This document shows, one piece after another, positions 36,723 through 45,387 of a DNA stretch of 64,000 bases. Every line of letters begins with the position of its first letter. Positions within the stretch are counted from its first letter, which is position 1. The position numbers and the translations under genes are program-made. Source of the DNA: Ligilactobacillus pobuzihii E100301 = KCTC 13174 (GTDB taxonomy: Bacteria > Bacillota > Bacilli > Lactobacillales > Lactobacillaceae); assembly GCF_000349725.1 (NCBI RefSeq), contig NZ_KB714693.1:206598-270597 (forward strand), in the 5' to 3' direction. The notes beneath the pieces were generated by a model. That model searched no databases. It was given only the letters and a program-made list of their open reading frames with translations, and had not been told where the DNA came from.

Positions 36723-36752
36723 TTTGACTATCTTTGACCAAAGGTGTAATAT
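36723..36752 (+). promoter_or_regulatory. hsp20 promoter with CtsR operator
   Basis: The minus strand of 36723-36739 reads GGTCAAAGATAGTCAAA, a perfect match to the CtsR heptad repeat. On the plus strand its first TTTGAC serves as -35, with TAATAT at 36747-36752 as -10. CtsR bound there blocks the promoter until heat shock. Confidence 0.85.
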
Positions 36753-36787
36753 ATAAAATGTAAAGAAAGAAAGGGGAACTAAATATT

Positions 36788-37210
36788 ATGAATGAATTAG
36801 CAAATAACTTGAACCAATTGATGCACATCGGTGATGGATTTTTCGAAGACTTTGGTGAACCGCTCTTTACTATGGATTCATCAAATAACATGAAAAGTGA
36901 TGTCATAAAAACAGATAATGGCTATCAGGTTACTGTAGATATACCTGGTGTTGATAAAGACAATATTGATCTTTCCTATGATCAAGATGTTTTAAGCATT
37001 AAAGCAAAGAGAGATTCAACACTTGACCAAAAAGATAAAGAAAATAACGTGATCGCTAGTGAGCGCTCATATGGTGAATATGTCCGTAATTACCGTTTGC
37101 CAGATGTTTTAGCTGATAAGATCTCTGCTAAAGCAGAAGATGGAGTGTTGACAATTGATTTGCCAAAAGCTGAAAGAAAAGAAACTGGTCATAAAATTGA
37201 AATTGGCTAA
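36788..37210 (+). CDS. hsp20: Small heat shock protein, Hsp20/alpha-crystallin family
   Basis: The product has 140 residues; the ATG follows AAAGGGGAA. The alpha-crystallin domain spans about residues 40-135: YQVTVDIPGVDKDNIDLSYD, SIKAKRD, SYGEYVRNYRLPDVL, and AEDGVLTIDLPKAE. The C-terminal IEI corresponds to the IxI oligomer-anchor motif. It is an ATP-independent holdase that keeps unfolded proteins soluble in the cytosol. Two CtsR boxes upstream place it in the CtsR regulon. It is monocistronic with a terminator. Confidence 0.95.
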   Translation: MNELANNLNQLMHIGDGFFEDFGEPLFTMDSSNNMKSDVIKTDNGYQVTVDIPGVDKDNIDLSYDQDVLSIKAKRDSTLDQKDKENNVIASERSYGEYVRNYRLPDVLADKISAKAEDGVLTIDLPKAERKETGHKIEIG

Positions 37211-37239
37211 TAAGTAGTCAGTGACTGAAAGAACAGAGT

Positions 37240-37273
37240 AAAAAAGAGTCGGTCAAGCACCGGCTCTTTTTTA
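37240..37273 (+). terminator. Terminator after hsp20
   Basis: AAAAGAGtCGGT / ACCGgCTCTTTT stem with five-base loop and T tail. Confidence 0.9.
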
Positions 37274-37376
37274 CGTCTACATATTTTTGAGAAATTAAAA
37301 TAATAGTAATATTAGCTCATTTTCTTTGTGATATATTCGACCTTTGGTAGAATTAAAGAAAAGAGGGGGAATCATT

Positions 37377-37895
37377 TTGTTGATCAGGCCTTTAGAACGT
37401 CAAGACCTTAAAGACGTCCATAGTGTGCACAATGAACAAGATACGATGGCTTATTGGTTTGCAGAACCATACGAGTCTTATGCTGAATTAGAGGAATTAT
37501 ATAATAGACATATTCATGATAAACATGAACGGCGCTTCGTGATCGAAGAAGCGGGTGAATTTGCTGGAGTCGTTGAGTTAGTGGATATCGACTACATACC
37601 ACGAACTTGCGAGATCCAGGTGATCGTGTTAAGTAAATTTCGTGGTAGAAAAATCGCACAAAAGGCGATGGAAAGTGCATTAGAGCACGCTTTTTACATC
37701 TTAAATATGCATAAGGTCTTTTTATATGTCGATACGGTTAACCAACCGGCGATCCATGTTTATAAAAAGTTAGGTTTCCAATTAGAAGGAACCATGAAAG
37801 AGCAATTTTATGCGCGCGGAACTTATCGTGATAGTTATTTTATGGGGATTTTAAAACGTGATTTTATTAAATCACACCAATCAAATGAAAAATGA
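37377..37895 (+). CDS. speG: GNAT acetyltransferase, spermidine N1-acetyltransferase-like
   Basis: A frame opens at 37344, but AGAGGGGG at 37361-37368 points to TTG 37377 (or 37380), giving 172 residues. The sequence follows SpeG closely: IRPLERQDL, AYWFAEPYESYAELEELYNR, HERRFVIE, EFAGVVELVDI and the acetyl-CoA loop VLSKFRGRKIAQKAM, then VNQPAIHVYKKLGF. It acetylates polyamines using acetyl-CoA, limiting their toxicity. A different amine substrate is possible. The small-protein gene begins 28 bp later and may be co-transcribed. Confidence 0.88.
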   Translation: MLIRPLERQDLKDVHSVHNEQDTMAYWFAEPYESYAELEELYNRHIHDKHERRFVIEEAGEFAGVVELVDIDYIPRTCEIQVIVLSKFRGRKIAQKAMESALEHAFYILNMHKVFLYVDTVNQPAIHVYKKLGFQLEGTMKEQFYARGTYRDSYFMGILKRDFIKSHQSNEK

Positions 37896-37923
37896 TGCGA
37901 CATACCGCAAAGGAGTTGAGCAA

Positions 37924-38190
37924 ATGACGCATGACTTAGACAATGAGATCATCGGTTATAAGTTATTAGTTGATTTTCCTGACTTCGCTTTGTATGCTGA
38001 TGAGCATGATAATGTGGTGCAAAGGTACAGTATGGATATGGTAGCTAAATATGATCTGGAAGATAAAAGGTACAAATTTTCACCAGAGATGATGGCTTAC
38101 TTGAAAAACTATATTAGCCAGTATAAAAGTGCTGAACCAGAAAAAAAGGCCATAATTAAGCGCTATATCAAGCAACAATTTTTACACTAG
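37924..38190 (+). CDS. Small protein of unknown function, paralogous family member 2
   Basis: The frame opens at 37858 inside speG, but AAAGGAG precedes the ATG at 37924, giving 88 residues. YKLLVDFPDFALYADEHDNV and VQRYSMDMVAKYDLE align with the N-terminal half of the 92-residue protein at 17980-18258, and IIKRYIKQQFL at the end aligns with its IEQRFLNN. No signal peptide or membrane segment. It is downstream of speG and 142 bp upstream of the third member. Function not recognised. Confidence 0.75.
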   Translation: MTHDLDNEIIGYKLLVDFPDFALYADEHDNVVQRYSMDMVAKYDLEDKRYKFSPEMMAYLKNYISQYKSAEPEKKAIIKRYIKQQFLH

Positions 38191-38331
38191 TAGTATCAAA
38201 TCTTTTTATTGATCATTAAAAAGTTGTTAGCCCAAAAGGCTGATGCTTTTTTGCAAATAGAGAAACCGGGTCCAATACTTTGAAAAGTCTTGCATAAAAG
38301 GATTATACTGGAAATAGAGGAGGTAGTTATT

Positions 38332-38592
38332 TTGTCAAAAAATGACTTGATTGCACAATTTCAAGATTATGATCTATATGTGGGACCTAAACGAAAAATT
38401 TTGAAAAAGTATCACGAAGATCAAAAAACGGCTGACCGGACATATTCTTTATCATTGTTAGATTTTAGTAATTTAATGGGTCAGATCAGGCGTTACAATG
38501 CTGACCAGGAAAAAAGTGATGCAGAAAACGAGCTTAGAGAGTTGCAAGATAAGATCGAGGATCGTTTTTTACAAGAAAGCAACCGCACGTAG
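38332..38592 (+). CDS. Small protein of unknown function, paralogous family member 3
   Basis: The frame opens at 38290; TTG at 38332 follows AGGAGGT and gives 86 residues starting MSKNDLIAQFQDYDLYVGPK. LIAQFQDYDLY corresponds to LLVDFPDFALY of member 2, and DKIEDRFLQE to IEQRFLN of member 1. The middle is a charged helix, YNADQEKSDAENELRELQ. Its adjacency to member 2 suggests a tandem duplication that has since diverged. A weak GCC/GGC hairpin lies between them near 38230-38253. Function not recognised. Confidence 0.72.
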   Translation: MSKNDLIAQFQDYDLYVGPKRKILKKYHEDQKTADRTYSLSLLDFSNLMGQIRRYNADQEKSDAENELRELQDKIEDRFLQESNRT

Positions 38593-38647
38593 TTTTTTTA
38601 TCAATATGAGAATGGAAATTTTCGCCAAAGTGTTTTTATGACCATAG

Positions 38648-38698
38648 AAAAATAGCCAACAGCTTATCTGAAAAACAGAGCTGTTGGCTATTTTTTTT
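38648..38698. terminator. Bidirectional terminator
   Basis: AATAGCCAACAGCT / AGCTGTTGGCTATT with an A run on one side and T8 on the other. It ends the small-protein genes and the oppositely oriented OppA gene. Confidence 0.92.
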
Positions 38699-38706
38699 AC
38701 GATTTA

Positions 38707-40338
38707 TTAGTCTTTTAGATGAACGTTTTTGTAATTATACATGACACCGGCTGAATTGACGATCAATCCTTTGACTTTTGGCCGGATCATTTCAGGTGAA
38801 TTTTGTTGATACAGTGGAGAAACACCCATGTCTTGACTTAAAATTTTAGAAGCTTGGATCATGTCCTCCCAGCGCTTATCTTTGTTGGCAGCATCGGTCG
38901 TTTTTGCAGCTTTGATCAATCGATCATATTCTGCGTTGCTCCAAGAGCCGTCATTGTATTCATTGCCTGTAGTGAAGAGTTCCATAAAAGAGATCGGGTC
39001 AGAATAATCGGCGACCCAATTGGCAGCGACGACATCGAAGTCACCTTCACGGGAACGGGAAAGACGTGTCTTCAACGGCACATTTGAAACGTCAACACGG
39101 ATCTTATCTGAACCTAAATGTTCTTCAAGCTGACTTTGAATGTAAGCCGTGACGTCTTTGCTTTGATCTGTATCCGCCCCTAGTAAGGTAAAGCGTAGTT
39201 TGTCTTGACCTATCTCATTTAGCCCTTCGTTAAATAATTGTTGAGCCTTTGTATCATCATGGCGCAGATCGTTAGTTTTGGCTTCTTTAGAAAAGTCAAT
39301 CCCATTATTTTTAGCTAACCCGTTCGGCACGATACCCGTAGGCAATTCCGTTCCCTCACCCATGACCTTGCCCGCTAGCTGTTTACGGTTGATAGCTAAA
39401 GAAATTGCTTGACGAATTTTAGCATTTTTAAAAACTTGCTGTTTTTGGTTGAATTCGAGATAAGTCATTTGACCACTTTTTTCAACGGTAAAGCCGGGTT
39501 TTTTACTTAATTGTCGTGCTTGTTCTGTACTTAATTGTGACATGTCACTTTTACCAGATTGGTAGAGATTATAGGCAGTCGCTGGACTCTTGTTAACTTT
39601 GAAATTAATACCAGATAATTTAACATTTTTCTTATCCCAGTAATCAGTATTCTTTTTAAATTTCCAACTTAAATTAGAGCCTGTCCAATTCGTCATAACA
39701 AAAGGACCATTATAAACCATATACTTGGATTCTGTCCCGTACTTGGAACCATATTTATTAACTACTTTTTGATTTTGTGGGAAGAAAACTGGAAAGCCCA
39801 TCAGTAGTTTGAAATAGGGGACCTGTTTATCCAAAGTGACGTTTAACTTATATTTGCCATCTGCTTTGACCCCCAAGGTAGAAGGAGCTTTTTTGCCATT
39901 AATAATTTCATTGGCGTTGGCAACTCCATCGAATAAGTATGAATAAGAAGAACCAGTTTTAGGGTCGATCGTTCGTTTCCACGAATAAACGAAATCTTTG
40001 GCGGTCACTTCATCACCATTGCTCCATTTAGCACCTTTACGTAAAGTGAAAGTATAGTGTAGCTTGTCTTTGCTAACTTTAGTAGAGGAAGCGATCCCTG
40101 GTTTTACTTTTGAATTCTTGCCTAGACGGTAGAGTCCTTCCATAGAATTACCTAACATGTCGAAACTTTCAGAATCAGTCGCTTTAGAAGGATCTATGGA
40201 TGAAAGTTCAGTTGCTTCACTCCAATTGAGAACTTGCTTGTCGTCAGAATTGCTGCCAGACTTTGAACTACAGGCAATTAATGTTAAGCCCAGAGTGATC
40301 AAAGTGGCTGCAATAGACACAGTTTTTTTAGCTGTCAT
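38707..40338 (-). CDS. oppA: Oligopeptide ABC transporter substrate-binding lipoprotein
   Basis: Of two in-frame ATGs (40344 and 40338), the second has AAAGGAAG at usable spacing, giving 543 residues. A lipoprotein signal peptide ends in the lipobox LIAC with Cys near residue 23, followed by a Ser/Gly/Asn-rich linker. SBP_bac_5 fold: LNWSEATELSSIDPSKATDS, YTFTLRKGAKWSNGDEVTAKDFVYSW, and IRQAISLAINRKQLA. It binds peptides on the outer membrane face for an Opp permease. No opp permease or ATPase genes lie nearby, so it is an orphan binding protein. Confidence 0.93.
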   Translation of the reverse strand: MTAKKTVSIAATLITLGLTLIACSSKSGSNSDDKQVLNWSEATELSSIDPSKATDSESFDMLGNSMEGLYRLGKNSKVKPGIASSTKVSKDKLHYTFTLRKGAKWSNGDEVTAKDFVYSWKRTIDPKTGSSYSYLFDGVANANEIINGKKAPSTLGVKADGKYKLNVTLDKQVPYFKLLMGFPVFFPQNQKVVNKYGSKYGTESKYMVYNGPFVMTNWTGSNLSWKFKKNTDYWDKKNVKLSGINFKVNKSPATAYNLYQSGKSDMSQLSTEQARQLSKKPGFTVEKSGQMTYLEFNQKQQVFKNAKIRQAISLAINRKQLAGKVMGEGTELPTGIVPNGLAKNNGIDFSKEAKTNDLRHDDTKAQQLFNEGLNEIGQDKLRFTLLGADTDQSKDVTAYIQSQLEEHLGSDKIRVDVSNVPLKTRLSRSREGDFDVVAANWVADYSDPISFMELFTTGNEYNDGSWSNAEYDRLIKAAKTTDAANKDKRWEDMIQASKILSQDMGVSPLYQQNSPEMIRPKVKGLIVNSAGVMYNYKNVHLKD

Positions 40339-40505
40339 AGCCATCTTCCTTTTCTTTAAAATAAAACTGTTTCCTAAATTATATTCTATGTTAGAAAAAA
40401 TAACAAAAAATAAGACACAAATTAGAAAGATTAGTTTATTATAATTTATATATGGATACTGCTCAGCCGAAAATACATTGTGCCAAAATAATATGACTTA
40501 ATTTA

Positions 40506-40546
40506 TACAAAAAAAGACACTACCATGCTACTGCAAAATAGTGTCT
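40506..40546 (-). terminator. Terminator after the second succinate-semialdehyde dehydrogenase gene
   Basis: On the minus strand AGACACTA / TAGTGTCT is a perfect 8-bp stem followed by T7, about 25 bases after the stop. Confidence 0.85.
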
Positions 40547-40570
40547 GAAAAAATGATCAATTTTAATTAT

Positions 40571-41941
40571 TTAGTTAGCAGGTTCAAAGACTAAGTGTTG
40601 GTTAACAAAAGCGTCAAGGCCAAGTTCGCTTAATTCACGACCGTAGCCAGAATTTTTGACACCACCGAATGGTAATTCTGGTAATGAGGCCCAACCGGAA
40701 TTGATAAATGACATACCAGTTTCGATTTTTTCTGCCACCTGTTGTGCGTGTTCACGGTTAGCAGAGAAAATAGTATTACCTAAGCCGTAGCTGGAATCAT
40801 TTGCCAAGTCGATCGCTTCTTGTTCAGAATTAACTTTATAAACGACAGCAACTGGTCCAAACATTTCTTGGTTATAAACTGGGTTATCTTTATCGATATC
40901 AGTTAAGATCGTTGGCTGAAAGAAGAATCCCTTGCTGTCAATTGATTCATTACCGTAAACAAGCGTGGCGCCTCCTTCAATAGCGGAATCAACTTGTTTT
41001 TGTAATTTTTCTTGTGCACTCTTAGAAGAAAGAGGGGCAACAACAGTTTCTGGGTCCATTGGATCACCAATTTTTGCGCTAGAAAAAGCTTCCTTTAAAT
41101 TGTCAACGAATTCGTCAAACTTATCAGCCATAACGATAAAACGTTTGGATGATGTGCAGACCTGGCCAGCATTATACAAACGTGCGCCGGGAGAAACTTT
41201 TTTTACTTCGTCAAAATCAGCGTCATCTAAGACGATAAAGGCGTCATTACCACCGAGTTCAAGTGTTGATTTCTTCAAAGCATCCCCAGCTTCTTTGGCA
41301 ACCGAAGCGCCGCCGCGTTCAGAACCAGTTAAACATACACCAGCTACACGCGGATCATGGATCGCTTTGGCAACTAAGTCATAACTAATAAAGAGATTGC
41401 TCAATGCACCTTTAGGACCACCAGCATCGATCACTAGATCAGCAAACATTTGCGCAGAAGTTGGACAGATCGAAGCATGTTTTAAAATCATTGGGTTACC
41501 TACGACAAAGTTTGGCGCAAAGACACGTACAACTTGGTACAATGGGAAGTTCCATGGCTCGACTGCAACGATCACACCTGTAGCTTGTTTAGCGTAATAA
41601 GCACGGCCAGCCGGACTTTCTACCGGCACAGATTCCATAAATTTTTCGCCGTTTTTAGCATAATATTCCACAATGGAAACGCAGAGGTCAACTTCACCTT
41701 GTGCTTCAGTTAAAAGCTTACCCATGTCATAGGTCATTGCTTTAGCAAGATCGTCTTTTCTTTCTTTCATTAAATTTGCGATCTGCTGCAATTGTTTAGC
41801 ACGATCTGAAACGGGTTCATCACGCCAAGTTTTGTATAATTTGTGACCGATCGTTAAGGCTTGCTCTAAATCTTTGTCTGTTGCATTATCATATTGTTGA
41901 AGTACTTCTCCTGTAAAAGGATAAGTTGTTTTATAAGCCAT
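40571..41941 (-). CDS. gabD: Succinate-semialdehyde dehydrogenase-like enzyme, paralogue 2
   Basis: The product has 456 residues; the ATG follows TAAGGAGTGAG. Catalytic Glu in LELGGNDAF and nucleophilic Cys in AGQVCTSSKRF; EPWNFPLYQVVRVFAPNF and LTGSERGGA match NADP-linked succinate-semialdehyde dehydrogenases of the GabD type. It oxidises succinate semialdehyde, or a similar short aldehyde, to the acid. It is a paralogue of 10264-11631. No GABA transaminase gene is nearby, so the physiological aldehyde is open. Confidence 0.9.
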   Translation of the reverse strand: MAYKTTYPFTGEVLQQYDNATDKDLEQALTIGHKLYKTWRDEPVSDRAKQLQQIANLMKERKDDLAKAMTYDMGKLLTEAQGEVDLCVSIVEYYAKNGEKFMESVPVESPAGRAYYAKQATGVIVAVEPWNFPLYQVVRVFAPNFVVGNPMILKHASICPTSAQMFADLVIDAGGPKGALSNLFISYDLVAKAIHDPRVAGVCLTGSERGGASVAKEAGDALKKSTLELGGNDAFIVLDDADFDEVKKVSPGARLYNAGQVCTSSKRFIVMADKFDEFVDNLKEAFSSAKIGDPMDPETVVAPLSSKSAQEKLQKQVDSAIEGGATLVYGNESIDSKGFFFQPTILTDIDKDNPVYNQEMFGPVAVVYKVNSEQEAIDLANDSSYGLGNTIFSANREHAQQVAEKIETGMSFINSGWASLPELPFGGVKNSGYGRELSELGLDAFVNQHLVFEPAN

Positions 41942-42175
41942 AAATTTCTCACTCCTTAAATTTGAGCAGTTATTAATAAACCGCTTTCTTTTATCAATAT
42001 AACACTTAATTTAAGAAAATCAAAAAAATAACACCGATGTTTTTCACAAATACACATTTTTTTAAAAAACAAAGTATCGTTGAATACGTGGTAATTAGGG
42101 CAGAATTTATCTGCTATACCAATTAAAAAAATCACATTTATTAAGCCTTAAAGTGTTTTTAGGAGAATATTTTGC

Positions 42176-42574
42176 TCACTTCTCATTGTCTGTACTAAAT
42201 GAATTTAAAACAATCATTAAAGAGTCTTGAATGTGCATTAAGTGTTGGTTGATATTACTGATGTCATCATCTTGTTTACGGGTAAGTTTAACCTTTTTAT
42301 TTTTCTGGATATGCATGAGATGTGAGATGACTAGGTCTAAGAATTGGTCGGTGAAAGTGAGGTCATTGATCGCCGTTGAATAGTCGCCTTGTTTGAGCAG
42401 CAGGGCATCGTATTTCAAATCTAACATTGAATCAAGATCATCAACGATTTTTTGTAAAGGAGCGGTTAAAGTCCGTTGTTCAAATTTTAAAGAATTGGTT
42501 AATGATGCTAGTTTATTTTGCACACTATTAAGTTCTTTTTCCATATTATTGATGTTTTGAATAGCGTTTGACAT
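42176..42574 (-). CDS. Hypothetical helical protein
   Basis: A GTG start at 42583 is possible, but the ATG at 42574 follows AAGGAG by 8 bases, giving 132 residues. It is almost entirely predicted helix with heptad-like hydrophobics (NNMEKELNSVQNKLASLTNS), so probably a coiled coil. The hexamer HLMHIQ occurs twice, near residues 85 and 110 (SHLMHIQKNKK and QHLMHIQDSLM). No signal peptide or membrane segment. No family recognised. Monocistronic by position. The preceding stretch 41942-42175 holds no gene. Confidence 0.65.
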   Translation of the reverse strand: MSNAIQNINNMEKELNSVQNKLASLTNSLKFEQRTLTAPLQKIVDDLDSMLDLKYDALLLKQGDYSTAINDLTFTDQFLDLVISHLMHIQKNKKVKLTRKQDDDISNINQHLMHIQDSLMIVLNSFSTDNEK

Positions 42575-42740
42575 TATATACACTCCTTGTACGACTTAAA
42601 AATGAATCAAATTTTAAAATGTTTCTGTAGCTTAATCTTAACTTTTACTTCTATGGATGCGTTTTACCGTACTCAAATATAGCACATTCTTAGTTGGTTA
42701 GCTATTTATTTGTTTCAATACAGAATAGTGATTATCATCT

Positions 42741-42769
42741 GTGAATAAGAATGCTAAAGGTTTATTCAC
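42741..42769. promoter_or_regulatory. Inverted repeat upstream of the AEC transporter gene
   Basis: GTGAATAA (42741-42748) and TTATTCAC (42762-42769) form a perfect 8-bp inverted repeat with a 13-base spacer, about 95 bp before the start. It may be an operator or leader hairpin. An 80-codon ORF starting in it overlaps the transporter gene and is not supported. Confidence 0.4.
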
Positions 42770-42864
42770 AAATGAGTTATACCGTTCGGTATTGAAGATG
42801 AAAATGATTTGGCTTAACCTAAGGAACGAAGATAATTTCGGTAGTAGGGAAGTGGAGAAGAGTT

Positions 42865-43839
42865 TTGTCATTAATTATTCAGGCTTTACAAAGCGTTATT
42901 GTATTATTGATCATTATGTTGGTTGGCTTTTCGTTAATGAGAACAAACGTGGTTACGGATTATTTTTCGTTCGATGTGTCTAAAGTGATCACCTTGATCA
43001 GTTTACCAGCTATTATTTTTTATTCTGTTTTGACAAATATAAACCAAGATGGGCTGTTAACTTTATTTCAAAAAGTATTAGTTCCGATCACGGCTACATT
43101 ATTCACCTATTTTGTTTGCTGGCTGATTTCTAAATTACCAGTATTTAAGGATGGCGATCGTGGTGTATTTATCAATGCCAGTGTTAACCCGAATACAACT
43201 TTTATTGGTCTGGCCATCAACAATATTTTGTTTGGTCAAGCAGGTCTAGCTAGCTTTTTAGCCTACTTTTTGACGAACAATGTTTCTGTCTGGGCGTTTG
43301 GCCAATATTTGATCGAACCAAATGATCGACAATTAAAAAAACGTGAAGTGGAAAAATTCAATTTGCTGTCATTGCTTAAATCACCGCCTTTGTTAGCTTT
43401 TTTGGTGAGTTTTATAGTGGTTGCATTAGGAGTAAAGATGCCATTATTTGTTATGAATACCACGCAATTATTAGGAGCTTTGGTGACACCGCTAGCCTTG
43501 TTGTATAGTGGAATGATGTTGTATAGTGCAGGATTGATGAAAAGTTTACAACTTTCTAACGCTAAGATTTTAGGGATCTTGGGGCGCTTTACTTTAGGCC
43601 CGTTATTGATGTATTTAACAATTGTGGTAACTAAGCAGATTTTTCCAGAGTTGATCACACCAATCGATAGTCAGGTCTGGTTAGTGCAATCAGCTACGCC
43701 AACGATGGCGATCTTGCCCATTTTAGCTGATCAGAAAAAAGCTAATGCCAAACTAGGTAATGATTTAGTTGTTTTGACGACAGTTTTATTTATTTTTGTA
43801 CTACCAGTGATCTATGTTCTCGCCAAGGTTCTCTTTTAG
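42865..43839 (+). CDS. AEC-family (auxin efflux carrier-like) transporter
   Basis: The product has 324 residues with a TTG start after GTGGAG. About ten hydrophobic helices in two halves. INASVNPNTTFIGLAINNILFG is the conserved Asn-rich crossover region, and QSATPTMAILPILADQ is the matching region of the second half. Bacterial members carry malate, other organic anions or amino acids. No malolactic or citrate gene is adjacent, so the substrate is unknown. It is followed by a diverged type A repeat. Confidence 0.87.
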   Translation: MSLIIQALQSVIVLLIIMLVGFSLMRTNVVTDYFSFDVSKVITLISLPAIIFYSVLTNINQDGLLTLFQKVLVPITATLFTYFVCWLISKLPVFKDGDRGVFINASVNPNTTFIGLAINNILFGQAGLASFLAYFLTNNVSVWAFGQYLIEPNDRQLKKREVEKFNLLSLLKSPPLLAFLVSFIVVALGVKMPLFVMNTTQLLGALVTPLALLYSGMMLYSAGLMKSLQLSNAKILGILGRFTLGPLLMYLTIVVTKQIFPELITPIDSQVWLVQSATPTMAILPILADQKKANAKLGNDLVVLTTVLFIFVLPVIYVLAKVLF

Positions 43840-43849
43840 TAAAACAGGT

Positions 43850-43962
43850 GAGAGTGAGACTTCTGTTTTTTGGGACACATTTAAAGGCCGTTGATTTATC
43901 CCATTAGATGAGTTAAACCGGTAGCTCTTTTAGGATCGCATAGCTAGTTATGTCACAGTTTC
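43850..43962 (+). repeat. Interspersed repeat type A, copy 7 (diverged, internally deleted)
   Basis: GAGAGTGAGAC then TTTTTTGGGACACATTTAAA, a decayed GGCCGTTGAT hairpin, and ATGTCACAGTTTC. It follows the AEC gene by 10 bp. Confidence 0.7.
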
Positions 43963-44121
43963 TGAAAATAAAATTTTTAAATATAATTCTGAGATAAAGA
44001 GTGTTTTATTTGGCAATTAGATAGATTTATTTGAAATTAAGCAGTAGATAAGACTGATAGTAATATTTTTTCTGAGAAAAAAACAGTGGTCACATCATTG
44101 AAAGTAATGAAAACTTCTTCG

Positions 44122-44466
44122 AACTAACGGTGATCGTTAATGTAGATGATGATCCACTGTTCATGCTAGACGAGATATTTGATCTAGTATTGCCAATTGT
44201 TAAATTTGAAACAGTTGATGAAGCTATCGATAAGGACAATGATTCTCCACATGGTCTTTCTTTATATATATACTGAAGGTTTGAAAGAGCCGATGGAGTT
44301 CAGTGATCGTTTGGGATATTGGTGGTGTCTATGTCAATTGTGAAGCTGAAGAAGAAACTACAGGCTACCATGCAGGTTGGCGTTAATCTGATTTTGGGGC
44401 GCTGATGGTCAACCTGGTTTGGATAAATACCAGAGTACGACAGTAAGTCATTTACGTTATGAATAA
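44122..44466 (+). pseudogene. C-terminal remnant of an aldehyde dehydrogenase (AldA-like)
   Basis: Translation in changing frames gives LTVIVNVDDDPLFMLDEIFD, LPIVKFETVDEAIDKDNDSP, HGLSLYIYTEGL, then GYHAGW and FGALDGQPGLDKYQ before TAA at 44464-44466. This follows the last ~120 residues of lactaldehyde/glycolaldehyde dehydrogenases (EEIFGPVLPIV.., FHAGWRKSG.., DGKHGLHEY). At least two frame changes and a missing front mark it as a relic. Bases 43963-44121 show nothing recognisable. Confidence 0.75.
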
Positions 44467-44570
44467 CTAATAGTTTAACTAAAGGGCAAAATTTAGTTGC
44501 TTAGATCAAGTGGTCTGGGTAACTCTTTTTTTGTTTTTAATTAAAAAGTAAAAGTTGTTTTTTATCGCGA

Positions 44571-44599
44571 TTGACATATTGTTCAGGTACCTGTATTAT
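44571..44599 (+). promoter_or_regulatory. Strong promoter with palindromic operator for the MarR locus
   Basis: TTGACA (44571-44576), 17-base spacer, TATTAT (44594-44599). The perfect palindrome CAGGTACCTG (44584-44593) fills the spacer next to the -10, an ideal place for a MarR dimer to block RNA polymerase. About 190 nt of leader follows before the MarR start. Confidence 0.75.
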
Positions 44600-44796
44600 A
44601 TTCAAAGTGATTTTAAATAAGTAAATATATATGGTGTTTCAGACTAGGGCAGAACTTCTCGTTTTTGTGAGGTTTTTAAGTTGGTAGATTTTTCATTTAG
44701 CTAATTAGCCCGTGATAGTGGTTAATGAATGATGTTAGTAGAAATTATAGTATGGGAGATACTTTTTATCTTGTTGTATAAAGGAGGCTTTTTTCA

Positions 44797-45321
44797 ATGG
44801 ATGAAATTACCGAACAATTTTTAATTTTTAATAAATTGTTCCGTAGATATATCGATTTGCATCATAAAAATTTAGGGAAATACGGTAATTTTTTGCAGGG
44901 CCAGGGACGTATTTTATCTGTACTTAAGATGAAACCAGATATTTCGCAAAAAGACCTAACATACATTTTAGCGGTTCGTCCACAATCACTAGGCGAACTG
45001 TTAGTAAAACTTGAAAAAAATGAATTGATTAAACGTTATCCGTCGCAATCAGATCGACGAATCATGATGATCCATCTCACGGATAAGGGAAAAAAGGTGG
45101 CCTGCAAAGTAACTGAAGGACATAATGTTGCTTTATTTGACCAACTAACTAAAGAAGAAAAGAAACAATTTGTTAGTATTTTACGGAAGTTAAGCAAAAA
45201 TATGCAAGAAGAGTTGCCTAATGGAGATAAAAATGAAAGCTTTTATGACGATCCGCAAAAACACTTTGAAATGATCAGAAAATTACAAAATACACGCAAA
45301 GATCAACCAACAGATTTTTAG
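44797..45321 (+). CDS. MarR-family transcriptional regulator
   Basis: The product has 174 residues; the ATG follows AAAGGAGG. Winged helix-turn-helix: GQGRILSVLKMKPDISQKDL, LAVRPQSLGELLVKLEKNEL, and the wing KRYPSQSDRRIMMIHLT with the family's DxR. The tail of ~25 residues beyond the usual MarR end is charged. It is the first gene of a cluster with two ABC exporter halves and a lipoprotein, so it probably represses this cluster and is released by a toxic ligand. Confidence 0.92.
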   Translation: MDEITEQFLIFNKLFRRYIDLHHKNLGKYGNFLQGQGRILSVLKMKPDISQKDLTYILAVRPQSLGELLVKLEKNELIKRYPSQSDRRIMMIHLTDKGKKVACKVTEGHNVALFDQLTKEEKKQFVSILRKLSKNMQEELPNGDKNESFYDDPQKHFEMIRKLQNTRKDQPTDF

Positions 45322-45387
45322 ACTAAGAATAAAACAAGATTATTAGAAGATATAAGTTTATGGGTATTAGTGAAAGGGGTAGTATGG

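Noticed and set aside
40965-41384. 139-codon plus-strand ORF inside the gabD-like gene
   Set aside because: Antisense shadow of a well-conserved dehydrogenase gene.
42741-42983. 80-codon plus-strand ORF before the AEC transporter
   Set aside because: It overlaps the transporter by over 100 bp, begins inside an inverted repeat, lacks a clear ribosome site and has no family-like pattern.
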